This document shows, piece by piece, positions 1 to 9,302 of a stretch of DNA of 64,000 nucleotides (positions are counted from its first letter, which is position 1; every line of letters starts with the position of its first letter). This stretch comes from Branchiostoma floridae (lineage: Eukaryota; Chordata; Leptocardii; Amphioxiformes; Branchiostomatidae): the NCBI RefSeq assembly GCF_000003815.2, contig NC_049987.1, positions 1,714,843 to 1,778,842 on the forward strand, in the 5' to 3' direction. Under the pieces are notes generated by a model that made no database searches, was not told the origin of the DNA, and worked only from the letters and a program-made list of their open reading frames with translations. The translations under genes were made by a program, and so were the position numbers.

Positions 1-1193
1 GCCGGCAGGAATTTGCGCCTTAATACTGTTACCGACACTTCCTGTTCGCCGCCTGCAGTTCCATGACATCCGCTGGGGGGTCAAATCAACGTGTCTTTTT
101 ACAGAAAAATGAGCAGGCAAATCTATGCTCATTTTCAGATTTTTTGGAGGTTGTACCCTCAACTTCAACATACTTAGTTCTTGTAAATTGTATCTGCACC
201 CCTCTATAGGTTTTGAGTCGTTGAACCACCTCACTTTGGGGTCCTTAACCATGTAAGTCCCTATAGGCAAAAAAAACTGTGTTCTGAGACCACAATGTGC
301 ATAGCGGGGGCTGAGACAAGTTATACACCTTGCAAACATCCAACATCTCCAGGGAGGATGCCTGTTACGAGTCGTATACCGCATCAGCGTGATCAAAGAC
401 TACATGTTGGTTTTTTAGTGCTGCAGGTTTCCCAGGAGCCTACAGATTGGTCGTGTTGGGAAACCACTGCGGGGTCGTGTTGGGAAACCACTGCTGGTTC
501 GGATAGAAACAAAACTACGGCTAGGTCGTGTTAGGAAACCATTTATTGCATGGCTAGAGAGCCCCTGGGGGCTATACGGGTATCACTGAAGATGAACAAG
601 TCCAGACTACCCTGACCGCTCCCGAGCCCCTTACTGGGCTGTGTAGAGGAAGCTGCCGGCTTAGATTTATTTTGTAAGCCTTTTAATATATATATTTAAA
701 TATATCCAACCCTCCCGCCTACCTTCCTAAAGACATCTGTCGCTTTGATGTCCCTTATTGCCACCATTTAATTTGGGTTATGGCGATGAAGTCTTAACAG
801 TTGCACCGCTGCCTGGTAGACATCAGCACTCATGTGCCTCTCTCTTTGCTACTGCAATGCATCCGGCCTCTGCACGATGCTTCTTATATCCCACAGTATT
901 GCCTTGACCATAGCGGTCCATTTTACATTGGCAGGACAAGTTGGACAAGTAATCCGAAGACTGAAGAGGCAGAACACAATGGATGATGACGATGATATAA
1001 TTTGTTCGTTATCTTTTCGACTTTTTGGCTTGACTTGACGCCATATATTTCCTCATTTTACATGCCATGTACTATTACTTTATAAAGTATTGCATTCCGT
1101 ATGTCTAAAGAGGAATGGAATAGAAACGCACAGTATTAGCATTCTCCAAGAAAAAAGATGACCATGCTTAAAACAACATCTTTGAAAGAAACG
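1..1193. other. No recognisable gene; mixed unique DNA
   Basis: I see no open frame with family resemblance here. The stretch holds a short triplicated motif (described separately), a homopurine run and AT-rich DNA near 685-710. The open frames between 295 and 1038 are short, lack splice context and resemble no family I know. Confidence 0.5.
449..543 (+). repeat. Three copies of a 21-22 bp motif
   Basis: The motif GGTCGTGTTGGGAAACCACT occurs at 449 and 473, and again with changes at 523 (GGTCGTGTTAGGAAACCATT). The first two copies are adjacent and the third follows after a 28-bp spacer. This is a small local duplication; no function is implied. Confidence 0.7.
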
Positions 1194-1620
1194 TTAATCA
1201 TAATATTTACCTCGCCATGTGGTAATTGCGTCTTTTTCAATATATAACCCTAAAATCCCATTAAAAAAAAGATCGAAAACGTTTACATGAATGTTTTTGT
1301 AAGAAAGTACCAAGTAATTATTAGATCCAAATGAAAATAAGGTTGATATAATTTTATCATGATATTGTCGGCCATCTTGGGGTTTGACCAATTACGTCAT
1401 TACATAAGCAAAATCAATCAATGAATAATTCAAAACATCAAACGAAGATATGTTAGATATTAAATATAAAAAATAAGTTTAGTTTAGCAAGAAAATATCA
1501 AAATCCCAGTGTTCAAACCAAAATTATTGATTTTTCTGAAATATGCCTTTCAGAAACCCGTTCCCATGGCAACACAATTTCATTTTTTTTTAAATTGTTG
1601 CCAACAATATTCTACAAAAA
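1194..1620 (-). repeat. Inverted copy of the interspersed repeat at 6131-6570
   Basis: Read on the minus strand, this block matches 6131-6570 along almost its whole length. Shared landmarks are TTGTTGGCAACAAT, a GTTGCCATGG core followed by CGGGTTTCTGAAAGGC, GCTAAACTAAACTTATTTTT, GGCCGACAATATCATGAT and CTTACAAAAACATTCATGT. The other copy sits inside a piggyBac-like element; this one has lost the element ends, so it is a truncated relative. The open frame at 1194-1391 (-) lies within the repeat and is not a gene. Confidence 0.8.
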
Positions 1621-2049
1621 GCAACCAATCATGTTATCATTTTATGTTATCATTCTCGTTATCATTTTAGTTTTTAAATAATTACTTCATCTCATGTTAT
1701 ATTGTAACACATTAATTATATTGTTACACATTATATCATATCAATATCATATTATAACCTCATTATGTGAAGATGATATCGTTTCATACATGTCAAGATT
1801 TCATTTAATTATTATATTATTACTATTATGATCATAGTTTTACACTTACCCAGTCATTTTATTGTTAACTGTTCACTATACAACGATGAAACATCTTTAA
1901 ATGTGAACGAGATAAGTTCCCATGCTTTCAATATTTAGATAACCCTGTAAAATTTACATTCCCCATGCAATTAGGTAAACTATATATTCTAAAATCCATG
2001 TGCAACTACATTAAGTACAACTGTCTTAAGAAGCGAGACGAAGTTGAAC
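1621..2049. other. AT-rich DNA without recognisable features
   Basis: The stretch is very AT-rich with repeated TTATCATT and ATATTATAAC-like words around 1640-1760. No coding signal or structured repeat unit was found. Confidence 0.5.
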
Positions 2050-2203
2050 CCGTGCATACTAGTATACTGTAGAACTTGTATTCTTAGTCATGTATAACAC
2101 ACAAATTGTACTTAGAATTACTAAATGTATTCTATTTACCTTGATCTGTACTTAGCATGATAGAAAGAAAAATGTACGATAAAGGTATTCATTCATTCAT
2201 ATA
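2050..2203 (+). repeat. Probable LINE 3' end with (CATT)n tail
   Basis: The segment ends GTACGATAAAGGTATTCATT followed by more CATT units. This is the same terminal signature (ATAAAGG followed by short CAT/CATT repeats) as the LINE copies ending near 13851 (+) and 38475 (-). No coding part remains. The call rests on the shared tail and weak upstream similarity only. Confidence 0.45.
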
Positions 2204-2379
2204 ATGTAAACATGTTTTTCGTGCTTATAACATTTAAGTCGAGAAGCTGACAATTCGCAATGTCTTTGAAAAAAAAAAAGTAGCCAGAGCAAGAGCCATC
2301 TGGAAGCACAAAGTTGCCAACATGTTCCTTCTCCTTGTCATTAGAGTGAGAGGGGCTATCCTCGTGGTCTCGGCTGTAC

Positions 2380-2769
2380 GCCTGCAAATGCCCCGGAGCT
2401 CTCTGGTTCGAGTAGGGGTACTACCCTTGCTGGTTCGGTGAGTGGAAGCGCTGTCACTCCCTCTGGTACAGACAGTTCACCTTCAGTTGGTAGCAGTTCC
2501 TCTGTTCTTGGTCCTGAGACAGAAAACGGAGTCAAGGGAGTCGGGGTCCTCTGATTCTAGTAGCCAAAGCTGGAAGAAAGGGAGAAAAAGATAAAAAGTA
2601 CCACACTGACTGAGGCAGAAGAGGTGATTTTGGCCGAGTGCATCCCGAGGTTTACGAAGGGTTACACGAAGGAGGCCGTGTGGAGGGAGAAAGCGTCTAA
2701 AATGGGCAGGACTTCGGAACACCTAGGAGAACTTGGTATAGAAGCATGCGCTCCAGGTTGTCAAGGCTC
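2380..2769 (+). pseudogene. Decayed Ser-rich and SANT-like coding relic
   Basis: Read across more than one frame, the + strand gives a Ser/Thr/Gly-rich stretch (SGSAVTPSGTDSSPSVGSSS at about 2440-2500) and then, after frame breaks, LTEAEEVILAECIPRF followed by KEAVWREKASKMGRT up to about 2730. The second part has the spacing of a Myb/SANT-like helix-turn-helix (acidic WT-E-E-like start, W-containing third helix, MGRT). It stops about 40 bp before the Harbinger element begins and no continuation is visible beyond that element. I cannot name the family. It may be the tail of another transposon's DNA-binding protein. Confidence 0.35.
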
Positions 2770-2830
2770 TTAATGTGGGTTTACACCTGCGTATATTTTC
2801 AAGTGCGCGTGAGTTCCGCATGTCATTCTG
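2770..2830 (+). repeat. Harbinger left TIR with TTA target duplication
   Basis: TTA at 2770-2772 is the target duplication. The repeat begins at 2773 and its first 32 bases differ from the right end at only two positions. Similarity fades after GAGTTCCG near 2818. Confidence 0.88.
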
Positions 2831-2999
2831 TCTGAGGTACGCGTGATTTGCATATGAAGGACGCAACACAATATCATTTGCCGCGAATAGCTGCAATTGA
2901 GTTGCGTTTGCTTCTCGCATTCCTGACGCACACAACGACTGTCTATCGCATGCCTGACGCACCTGACGTTAATTGCATTCCACGCGTTTTTCAGGTGAG

Positions 3000-3005
3000 T
3001 ATAAA
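3000..3005 (+). promoter_or_regulatory. TATA box of Harbinger accessory gene
   Basis: TATAAA lies 53 bp upstream of the ATG at 3058, with no ATG between them in the same frame. This supports 3058, rather than the upstream in-frame ATG at 2848, as the real start. Confidence 0.6.
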
Positions 3006-3057
3006 TGTAGGTACAGCCAGCCTTCTTTTTATTACCAGTGCAGATTTTCATGTTGAC

Positions 3058-4049
3058 ATGCCTCGCATGAAACGTACTACCGGCTCTGGCCGTGGCCGGG
3101 GCTCTTCTAGGCCGCCTGCTGGTGGCTGTAACGAGACTCCAGTGGTGTCCGACCCGTCTGTCCCAGACGACACTCCAGTGGCGTCGGACCCGTCTGGTTC
3201 AGACGACGCTCAAGAGATGTCCGCGCCCAAAAAACCAAGAGCGAAAAAGAACAGCTTTTCTTTGGATGGTCAGGCAGAGATGGCCTAGGTTGAATGGATC
3301 CAAGATAACGAGATCCTTTGGAACCGAAAACTCATGAGCTATAAGCGCACTGATCTGAAGGACGTACTGTGGAACGACAAGGCCAAAGAGTTGGAAAAGA
3401 CAGGAATCTACTGAAGAGGCTGGTGGGGATCTATAAAGAACATCTTTACAAGGCTCCACAAGAAGAAGAGCGGAGATGCGGCAAGGACGCTCATAGAGAG
3501 AGAAACATGGATTTTCACAAGTTGTGACTTCTTGCGGCCACTGGTCCGACACGTGGGATAGCCATTGAGAAGTGTAGGCATGAATATCACTGCTATTTTC
3601 TTACGATGACATTCATTGCATTCATGTTTATTCCATTCATGTCACTTTGTTCTGTTTTCTTATTGATAATGCATTGCAATTTATGCAGGTGAAAGAACAC
3701 CTCACCGGACAGGGGAGTGAGTCCTTGGCACAGGCAGAAGCAGCGGCTACCCAAGCTGCTCGTGTAGAAATAGAGGAGGACGAGGAGACCCCTTTCAATT
3801 CGGGAGACACCATTACCACTACAGAATCGGAAGCAGGATGATACCTCAGATGATACTCCATGCATGCAGACCCTCCAGGAGAACCTGCGTCAGTATGGTC
3901 AACTTCTGAAGCGGTTGGTTGAGCCTGCTCCGCTCAGCAGGAGAGCTAACTTCGTGAGGGATTCACCACTCACCATGCCCAAGGACAGGTACAGAGTAAC
4001 CAAGGCAGCTTTTGGGGACATTCTTCGCAAAAGGCTCGTTCTCATTTAA
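3058..4049 (+). pseudogene. Harbinger MADF/Myb-like accessory protein, 5' part, broken
   Basis: The frame starts MPRMKRTTGSGRGRGSSRPP and runs through an acidic, Asp/Pro-rich linker and a basic KKPRAKK patch. A TAG at 3286-3288 interrupts it, but the same frame continues directly with VEWIQDNEILWNRKLMSYKR, a MADF-type DNA-binding domain, until a TGA near 3411. After a frame change the domain resumes with KKKSGDAARTLIERETW and FLRPLVRHV. A possible acceptor (TTTATGCAG) near 3688 leads into VKEHLTGQGSESLAQAEAAA and, after another frame change near 3838, DDTPCMQTLQENLRQYGQLL. In Harbinger elements this second protein binds DNA and assists the transposase. At least two stops and two frame changes make it a pseudogene. 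Exon limits are approximate. Confidence 0.7.
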
Positions 4050-4941
4050 ATGTGGAAATGCTGTCGCCTGACTTAACGCCTTGATATGGAGCAAATTAGA
4101 GACAACACTGGTTCCTTTATTTTTCCACAACCCCTGTAATGTTTTACAAAAGATGCGCAACAACATTCGTATAGATTGATGGGTTAAAAGATTATTATAG
4201 CCACGGGTGGGATTTCATACCCTAAAAATGGCCGTCGCCTGAGAAGAAACGAAGAATTCAAATAGTAGCCAAAAATGTAACAATTCAGTTCCCAGAATGA
4301 TTGTTTGGCAGGTGAAACCAGCTACCCAGGCCCTTTGCCCGATCACGTCAGATCGCTCCTGTCACTGATCTTAGAGGCTGTGTGAGGTGGTTTATGCCTG
4401 TCGCCAGATTCTGTAACAAACGTTACCACCACTAGTACGATGGTTGCCAGGGTTATATTATCAATGTATAAGACTAGAAATGGCCGTTTTTGTGACGCTG
4501 TACAATTTTTCTGGCTTTCTAAAGAAACAAGAAAGGGTTGTTGACTGTAATTTGTATCCCACTTTGTTTAACAAAATGTTGTACAGAAATGACTGTAACA
4601 AACTTTACCATTGTTCGATGCTATCTAAGCTTTCTATTTGGCCTGGTGTAAAAAAGCTGCCCACTTTCCAAATGTCCCTACGGACATCCACTTGTACCTA
4701 AATGATGTAGCCTATAAAGGAAGTCTTTTCGAAGAAAACAGGGTAAAGTCTACTGTTGTAACAAACGTTACCGGTAACGTTTGTTACCTGCCCTGTAATG
4801 TATTACCAATGGGACCGAAAATAATAAGTTACCATTTTTAGGCTATGGTTAAAAGAGGAAGTTTCCCAAACAACCAAGTAGTTTTCAGTGAAAATAAAGC
4901 CGATTTATTTTTCGACCAAACAAAATGCCATTTTCGACATT
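4050..4941 (+). other. Probable intron of the accessory gene, with GTAACAAAC repeats
   Basis: No coding signal is visible. The stretch lies between two coding parts of the accessory gene and ends in a reasonable acceptor (CGACATTTCAG at 4941). It contains repeated GTAACAAAC(G/T)TTACC words, described separately. Confidence 0.45.
4413..4787. repeat. GTAACAAACGTTACC repeats including a perfect 30-bp palindrome
   Basis: GTAACAAACGTTACC occurs at 4413-4427, with one change at 4595-4609, and again at 4758-4772. The last copy is followed immediately by its exact reverse complement at 4773-4787, giving an uninterrupted 30-bp palindrome centred between 4772 and 4773. Confidence 0.9.
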
Positions 4942-5502
4942 TCAGTGAGAACGAGTGAAAAATGACATGGATGACGTCTCTTCCGATGGTGGTAAAGAAT
5001 GTGCTGCTCCTGCTCCATCGTTCCTCGCACCTACTGCTATCAGACCTGCAAGACCAAGCTCTGCATCTTCGACTGTTATTACACCTTCAGAGAAGTACCA
5101 GCCACCGCCTCACATGTGGAGGCACCAGGCGCCAGCCAGCTGTTTGGTCGTCTGCAACCCCCCAGTACGTGGATCAGTACCGCCAGGCTCCCCTGCAGCC
5201 TCAGTACAAGCAGCAGCATCTACAGCAGTACCAACAGCTACAACCGCAGTATCAAGAAGAACCGCCACAGTATCAGCAGCACTACCAGCAGCAGTCACAG
5301 CAGTACCTGCAGAACTACCCACGCCACCAGTGGCAACAGTACCGGCTGCAGTCACCGCAGTACCAGCAGCAGCACAAGCAATCTCTCCGGTATATCTAAC
5401 ATGACTCTAAGCGGCATATTGCCGTCACCTAAGAACCCTGATACGCCCACTTCCAGCAGTGTTCTGAACACACCCAAAGCACCAACAATTGATGATAAGT
5501 AG
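4942..5502 (+). pseudogene. Harbinger accessory protein, Gln/Tyr-rich C-terminal exon, frameshifted
   Basis: Coding sense can be followed through three frames. MDDVSSDGGKECAAPAPSFL and the following Pro/Ser-rich run (from about 4964) use one frame. GASQLFGRLQPP near 5125-5160 uses the next. A Gln/Tyr-rich stretch with PQYQEEPPQYQQHYQQQSQQ uses the third to about 5395. SGISNMTLSGILPSPKNPDT and a terminal IDDK stop at 5502 return to the second. Each fragment looks like natural protein, and the switches imply single-base indels. A low-complexity tail after a MADF/Myb domain is plausible for a Harbinger accessory protein. Because the frame changes fall in repetitive CAG-rich DNA, some could be assembly errors. 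Confidence 0.55.
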
Positions 5503-5733
5503 AACATTTGTATCAGAGGAAAATATTCTGTTATGTATCATTTTGTTTGTTAGTGATTTTAGTGTCAGAACACTTATGCAATTGATGATAAGCAGAACAT
5601 TTTCTGTTATGTATAATTTTGTTTGTGAGTGATTTTAGTGTCAGAAGAACACATATGCATCGTTTTGATAAGACGAACATTTGTGTCAGAGGAACCTTTT
5701 CTGTTATGTTTAATTTTGTAAGCGAGTATTGGA
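5484..5733 (+). repeat. Three tandem units of about 85-90 bp in the 3' untranslated region
   Basis: Each unit runs TTGATGATAAG(T/C)AGAACATT, then TTCTGTTATGTAT, TTTTGTTTGT and GTGATTTTAGTGTCAGAA. Units begin near 5489, 5581 and 5662; the third is more diverged. They overlap the stop codon and fill the presumed 3' untranslated region. Confidence 0.75.
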
Positions 5734-5739
5734 AATAAA
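5734..5739 (+). terminator. AATAAA poly(A) signal of the accessory gene
   Basis: AATAAA follows the stop codon by about 230 bp and the tandem units directly, as expected for the end of the + strand Harbinger transcript. Confidence 0.55.
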
Positions 5740-5740
5740 A

Positions 5741-6020
5741 CATTAAAACATGAGAAAACAGTAAAGAGTTTTGTCATATTTATTTCTGAAGCAGTGACAC
5801 TGTACTTTCATTTACAGTAATGTGGGCTATCAGTTACATTAAAAGTTATATGCACTAATAAGATTGTTTTTTTCACTTTGTCCTTAATTGATATCATCTT
5901 TGTACATAAATCAATTACCCAAACGCACTGTTTTGCATGTACAATTTCAATTACTGTAAAATAACATACACTTACACATACACCATAAAACGGACTCAAG
6001 ATGTTTATCAAACACGCCAA
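5741..6020. other. AT-rich DNA between accessory gene and nested element
   Basis: This is Harbinger-internal DNA with no coding resemblance. The short frame at 5808-6020 (-) has no family similarity and no support. Confidence 0.4.
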
Positions 6021-6183
6021 TTAACCCTATCCAGACGGGGGGGGGGGCTAAAAGTGCCAGTGCCAACTTTAACGTCGTATAGCTCCCGAACGACTTGCGC
6101 TAGAACAACCAAACTTGGTAACTTTTCTTAGAATATTGTTGGCAACAATCTACAAATGAAAGAATAGGTTTATGATTTCTCGT

Positions 6184-6197
6184 GTTGCCATGGCAAC
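6184..6197. promoter_or_regulatory. RFX X-box-like palindrome GTTGCCATGGCAAC
   Basis: This is a perfect match to the known X-box consensus bound by RFX factors. Related words occur at 1560-1573 (GTTCCCATGGCAAC) and 63657-63670 (GTTGCCATGGTAAC). Being inside a repeat family, it may be only part of the element's own sequence; binding is inference. Confidence 0.45.
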
Positions 6198-6584
6198 GGG
6201 TTTCTGAAAGGCAAATTTTACAAACATCATTAATTTTGGTTTAAACAATGGAATATTAATATTTAATTGCTAAACTAAACTTATTTTTATATATCTTTAA
6301 TATCTAACACATCTTAGTTAAACATTTATAATTAAATATTCATAAATTATGCTAATGAGATGACGTAATCGGTCAAAATCCAATATGGCCGACAATATCA
6401 TGATGAAAAGTATAACCAGCTTATTTTCACTCGGATTTCATCACTACTTGGTATTTTCTTACAAAAACATTCATGTGAATGTTTTCAATCCATTTTAATG
6501 GGGTTTTAGCATTGTATGCTGAAAAAATGTATCTTAAGACAATTAAGGTTGATATTCCAAGATGGCGGCTGGCTAAATTGCTGA

Positions 6585-6743
6585 TGACGTCATTTTATGA
6601 CGTCATTAAAGTTGTTGCGTCGGCTTTTGACAACAGAAGTCTTAAAACACCTAAATATTGATAAGAAACCGTTATTGATACCATTTTGTGTGAAATATTA
6701 TTATGGGAATTCGCCATTTAAAAAAAATTAATTCATGACGTCA
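6585..6743. promoter_or_regulatory. Three CRE-like TGACGTCA palindromes
   Basis: TGACGTCA is present at 6585-6592, 6598-6605 and 6736-6743, inside the piggyBac-like element. The word is the classic CREB/ATF site. Three copies in 160 bp is more than chance would give, but internal repetition of the element is an alternative explanation. Confidence 0.4.
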
Positions 6744-6886
6744 TAATTACATCATATTACGTCAAAATGATATGAAAATTTTAGGAATTATAAAACTTGA
6801 CGAGCATATCACCCCCTCCAAATTTAGTGATCGTACAGTAAGCCATTTTGAAAATACGAAGGGGGGGGGTCGAATAAAATTTGTGG

Positions 6887-7332
6887 GACCGTGTGGCGCA
6901 GTGGCGGGATGAACGCCTCGTGACCGAAAGGTTGCGGGTTCTAATCCCGCTGCCGTGTTACCGTTCTTGTGTCCTTGGGAAAGGCACTTTACACGTATTT
7001 CCTCACTATACTCAGGTGAAAATGAGTACTAGCTTCGGCTAGGGCCGTCCCTCGGATAGGACGTTAAATGGAGGTCCCGTGTCTGGGGAGAGCCATACCC
7101 CAGGCACGTTAAAGAACCCGCCACATGTGCGATGATGCGGTGTGAGTGGTTCAAAAACCTACAGTCCCTGGCCGCACATGGGGCAATTACTGTCGTATTG
7201 AGGTCATTAGGCGCTGTATACAGGCTGCCATTTCAGACCCTTGCGGCTTAGCCCCGCCTATTGTAAGCTCCTCGCAATTCAGCCCCTGGCTGCGAAGAGA
7301 GAGTAGCCGGCCCAAACAATACTAAAAAATAA
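6887..7332 (+). mobile_element. tRNA-derived SINE
   Basis: The head resembles a tRNA gene with RNA polymerase III control boxes: box A TGGCGCAGTGG at 6894-6904 and box B GGTTCTAATCC at 6937-6947, spaced as in tRNAs. A long unrelated body follows, with CACGTTAAAGAACCC and CCGCACATGGGGCAATTACT among its words, ending near an A-rich stretch at 7321-7332. It is not a functional tRNA: the acceptor and anticodon arms do not fold cleanly by eye. It lies entirely within the piggyBac-like element. Confidence 0.7.
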
Positions 7333-7484
7333 GAAGGGCCAGGGAAGGCCAAAAAAGCCCAGTCTGGATAGGGTTAAACAATTATAAAACCTTATGCCCT
7401 CCTAATATCATATGCTTCTTCACACACAAAAATCATCATTATCAGCAGATATCAAATACATGTTACATACACGTGTCACGCAGA

Positions 7485-8789
7485 CTAGATCATTCCATCC
7501 TGCCATGGAACAGAGCCTGCTTTAGAGTTGACCCAGTGCTTGAGCAGGTTCCTCTGCATCTTCTCTTCCCTGGAGGCTCTGTTTGGACCAGTCACGTTGA
7601 TGATGTCCTGCAAGTTATGACCATCTCTCAATGCCCCCGGTACAAAGTCATGTTGCACATCCTCTGCCTGCTCTAGCTCTACATCCTGCAGTGCTGGGTA
7701 CCGGGTCCGCATCAGGCTGTGTAGCAGCACACATGTTGTGACTATGAGCTTCACTGTGGAGGGGTGATGCTGCATGGTGTTGAGCAGCACCCGGAACCTT
7801 CTAGCTAGAATACCAACAAAAAAGGCATATTCTGCTACTCTCCTTGCACGAGAAAGACGGTAGTTGATAATCCGTTCTTCTCTAGCCAGGCCCCTGCCAC
7901 TGTAAGGCTTCATCATGGTGGTCTTCAGGGAGAAGGCATCATCACCTATTATGAAGAGTGGAACATCTTGGGTGTCGTTGGGGAGAGGCTTAGGATCTGG
8001 AAACCCGATGGTACCATCCTCTATGCACTCCTTCAGCTCACTTGCATTGAAGATTTTGGCGTCGGATGCAGAACCGAGGCCACCAATGTCAGCCCAGATG
8101 AATCTGTAATCCGCGTCAACCAAGGCCAAGAGCAAGATGGAGTAGAACCCCTTGTAGTTGAAGTACATGAAACCACTATCCCTAGGACCTTGGCAGGCCA
8201 CGTGCTTCCCAAATATAGCTCCACAGGTGTGAGGAAAATTCCACTTCTGGTAGAACCTGTCAGCTATCTGCCGCCATTGGTTGGGTGTAGTTGGGCAAAC
8301 CATCAGCTCATCCAGGTACGTCTCTATGATAGTTTCGCATACCTCTCGGACAACCAGAGATATGGTGCACTTTGGTACCCACCAAGCAAACTTCATGGAC
8401 GCGTACGTGTTCCCAGAGGCAAGGTGTTAGATAGTCAGCGCTAGCTTCAAGCCTGGGTCCAGGGGGTCTCTCATAAAGGTGGCCTGTTTAGTCAATCTTC
8501 CTGTCACTCTCTCCAGCAGTTCATCATACATGGTAATGGGCATTCTCATGAAGTTGTGGAAGGCCGTCGGGTCTTCATTTCGGAGCTCCGCCATCAACTT
8601 ATGATATATCCCCAACTCCTCTCTTCTCCCTATCCAAGGTCGGACCCAGACGGTCCTTAGGCGTGCTTGTCTTCTTCCTCTTTCTCTCTGTCTTTGACGA
8701 AGGAGATGGAATTGTAGATTCATGATGTCATGCTGGTGTTGGATGACAGCAATCATTAGGTGTCGTCGGTAAAGGCCTGGATCTGCCAT
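7485..8789 (-). pseudogene. PIF/Harbinger DDE transposase with one internal stop
   Basis: From ATG at 8789 the frame reads MADPGLYRRHLMIAVIQHQH, then a basic region and FHNFMRMPITMYDELLERVT, to LKLALTI. A single TAA at 8427-8429 (codon 121) follows, and the same frame continues HLASGNTYASMKFAWWVPKC to the true stop at 7485. The catalytic domain is of the DDE_Tnp_4/HARBI1 type. The second acidic position (IGGLGSASDAKIF) and the Glu (RARRVAEYAFF) are present, but the first Asp, normally in a DGKHV motif, is Phe (GAIFGKHVAC). Total length without the stop is about 433 residues, near family size. I chose 8789 because a TATA box lies just upstream, inside the longer frame starting at 8876. Role when active: cuts and pastes the element in the nucleus, helped by the Myb-like partner. 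Confidence 0.88.
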
Positions 8790-8827
8790 CTTGAGATCTG
8801 TTCTGTCTGGAGTCAGATGCGGCTTTG

Positions 8828-8835
8828 TATTTATA
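8828..8835 (-). promoter_or_regulatory. TATA box of Harbinger transposase
   Basis: TATAAATA on the minus strand lies about 40 bp upstream of the ATG at 8789. It falls within the upstream extension of the open frame, which argues against translation from 8876. Confidence 0.55.
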
Positions 8836-8876
8836 CCAAATCTGGAGTGTGCGTCGATCACGCTATCTTTGCGCAA

Positions 8877-9302
8877 TCAGTTTTTCAGACATTACTAATC
8901 AGTACTATACGCAAACCGATCGCAGAACGAACGGCACTTACTCGGGACCTATGTCGGCAATCGTTATATGGTTGTTCATTGTGCGTTGCAACTGCGCTGT
9001 AAGTGCGCCATGTAGTCACAATACCGCGATATCAGCGTATTGCTGCGCACAAAGCGCAACTGTAAAGCGTCTTCATACCGCACTCGACCGACGTGGGACC
9101 GATGCACTGCGTAGTCATAACGTTTTGGCCAACTAACTGCGTACGAACGATAGTTTTGTGCATGTCCAAAACTATCGGGCGCACTGGGCGTATATTTTCG
9201 TTTGCCTGCGTTCCTGAAATTTTCTCAAAACGATTCAGATGCGTTTGAGGTGCGTCTTGTGCGTTCGGCCGCGTATGGAAGAAATTACTTTTAATTAACC
9301 AA
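8877..9302. other. Harbinger subterminal region, rich in GCGCA and ACGCA words
   Basis: No coding signal. Many TGCGC, GCGCA and CGCAC words occur, comparable to the subterminal stretch inside the left TIR (2830-2960). Subterminal repeats are typical transposase or accessory-protein binding regions in DNA transposons; here that is inference. Confidence 0.4.

Larger units (their letters stand above)
6025..7373. mobile_element. piggyBac-like non-autonomous TTAA element nested in Harbinger
   Basis: TTAA at 6021-6024 and 7374-7377 brackets a segment whose ends are inverted: CCCTATCCAGAC at 6025 and GTCTGGATAGGG ending at 7373. TTAA duplication plus a CCCT terminus is characteristic of piggyBac-type elements. 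No transposase is encoded in the 1349 bp. The interior holds the repeat shared with 1194-1620, three TGACGTCA words, a GTTGCCATGGCAAC word and a tRNA-derived SINE. A similar terminus (GTCTGAATAGGG) ends at 12825, so the family is repeated in the window. Confidence 0.75.

Noticed and set aside
2848-3057. N-terminal extension of the accessory protein from 2848
   Set aside because: It precedes the TATA box at 3000-3005, so it cannot be in the transcript from that promoter.
6887-6960. A functional tRNA gene
   Set aside because: Boxes A and B are present but the arms do not pair convincingly and a long SINE body follows without a terminator.
8427-8876. Start of the Harbinger transposase at 8876
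   Set aside because: A TATA box lies inside this extension and the first 29 residues lack family similarity; 8789 is the better start.
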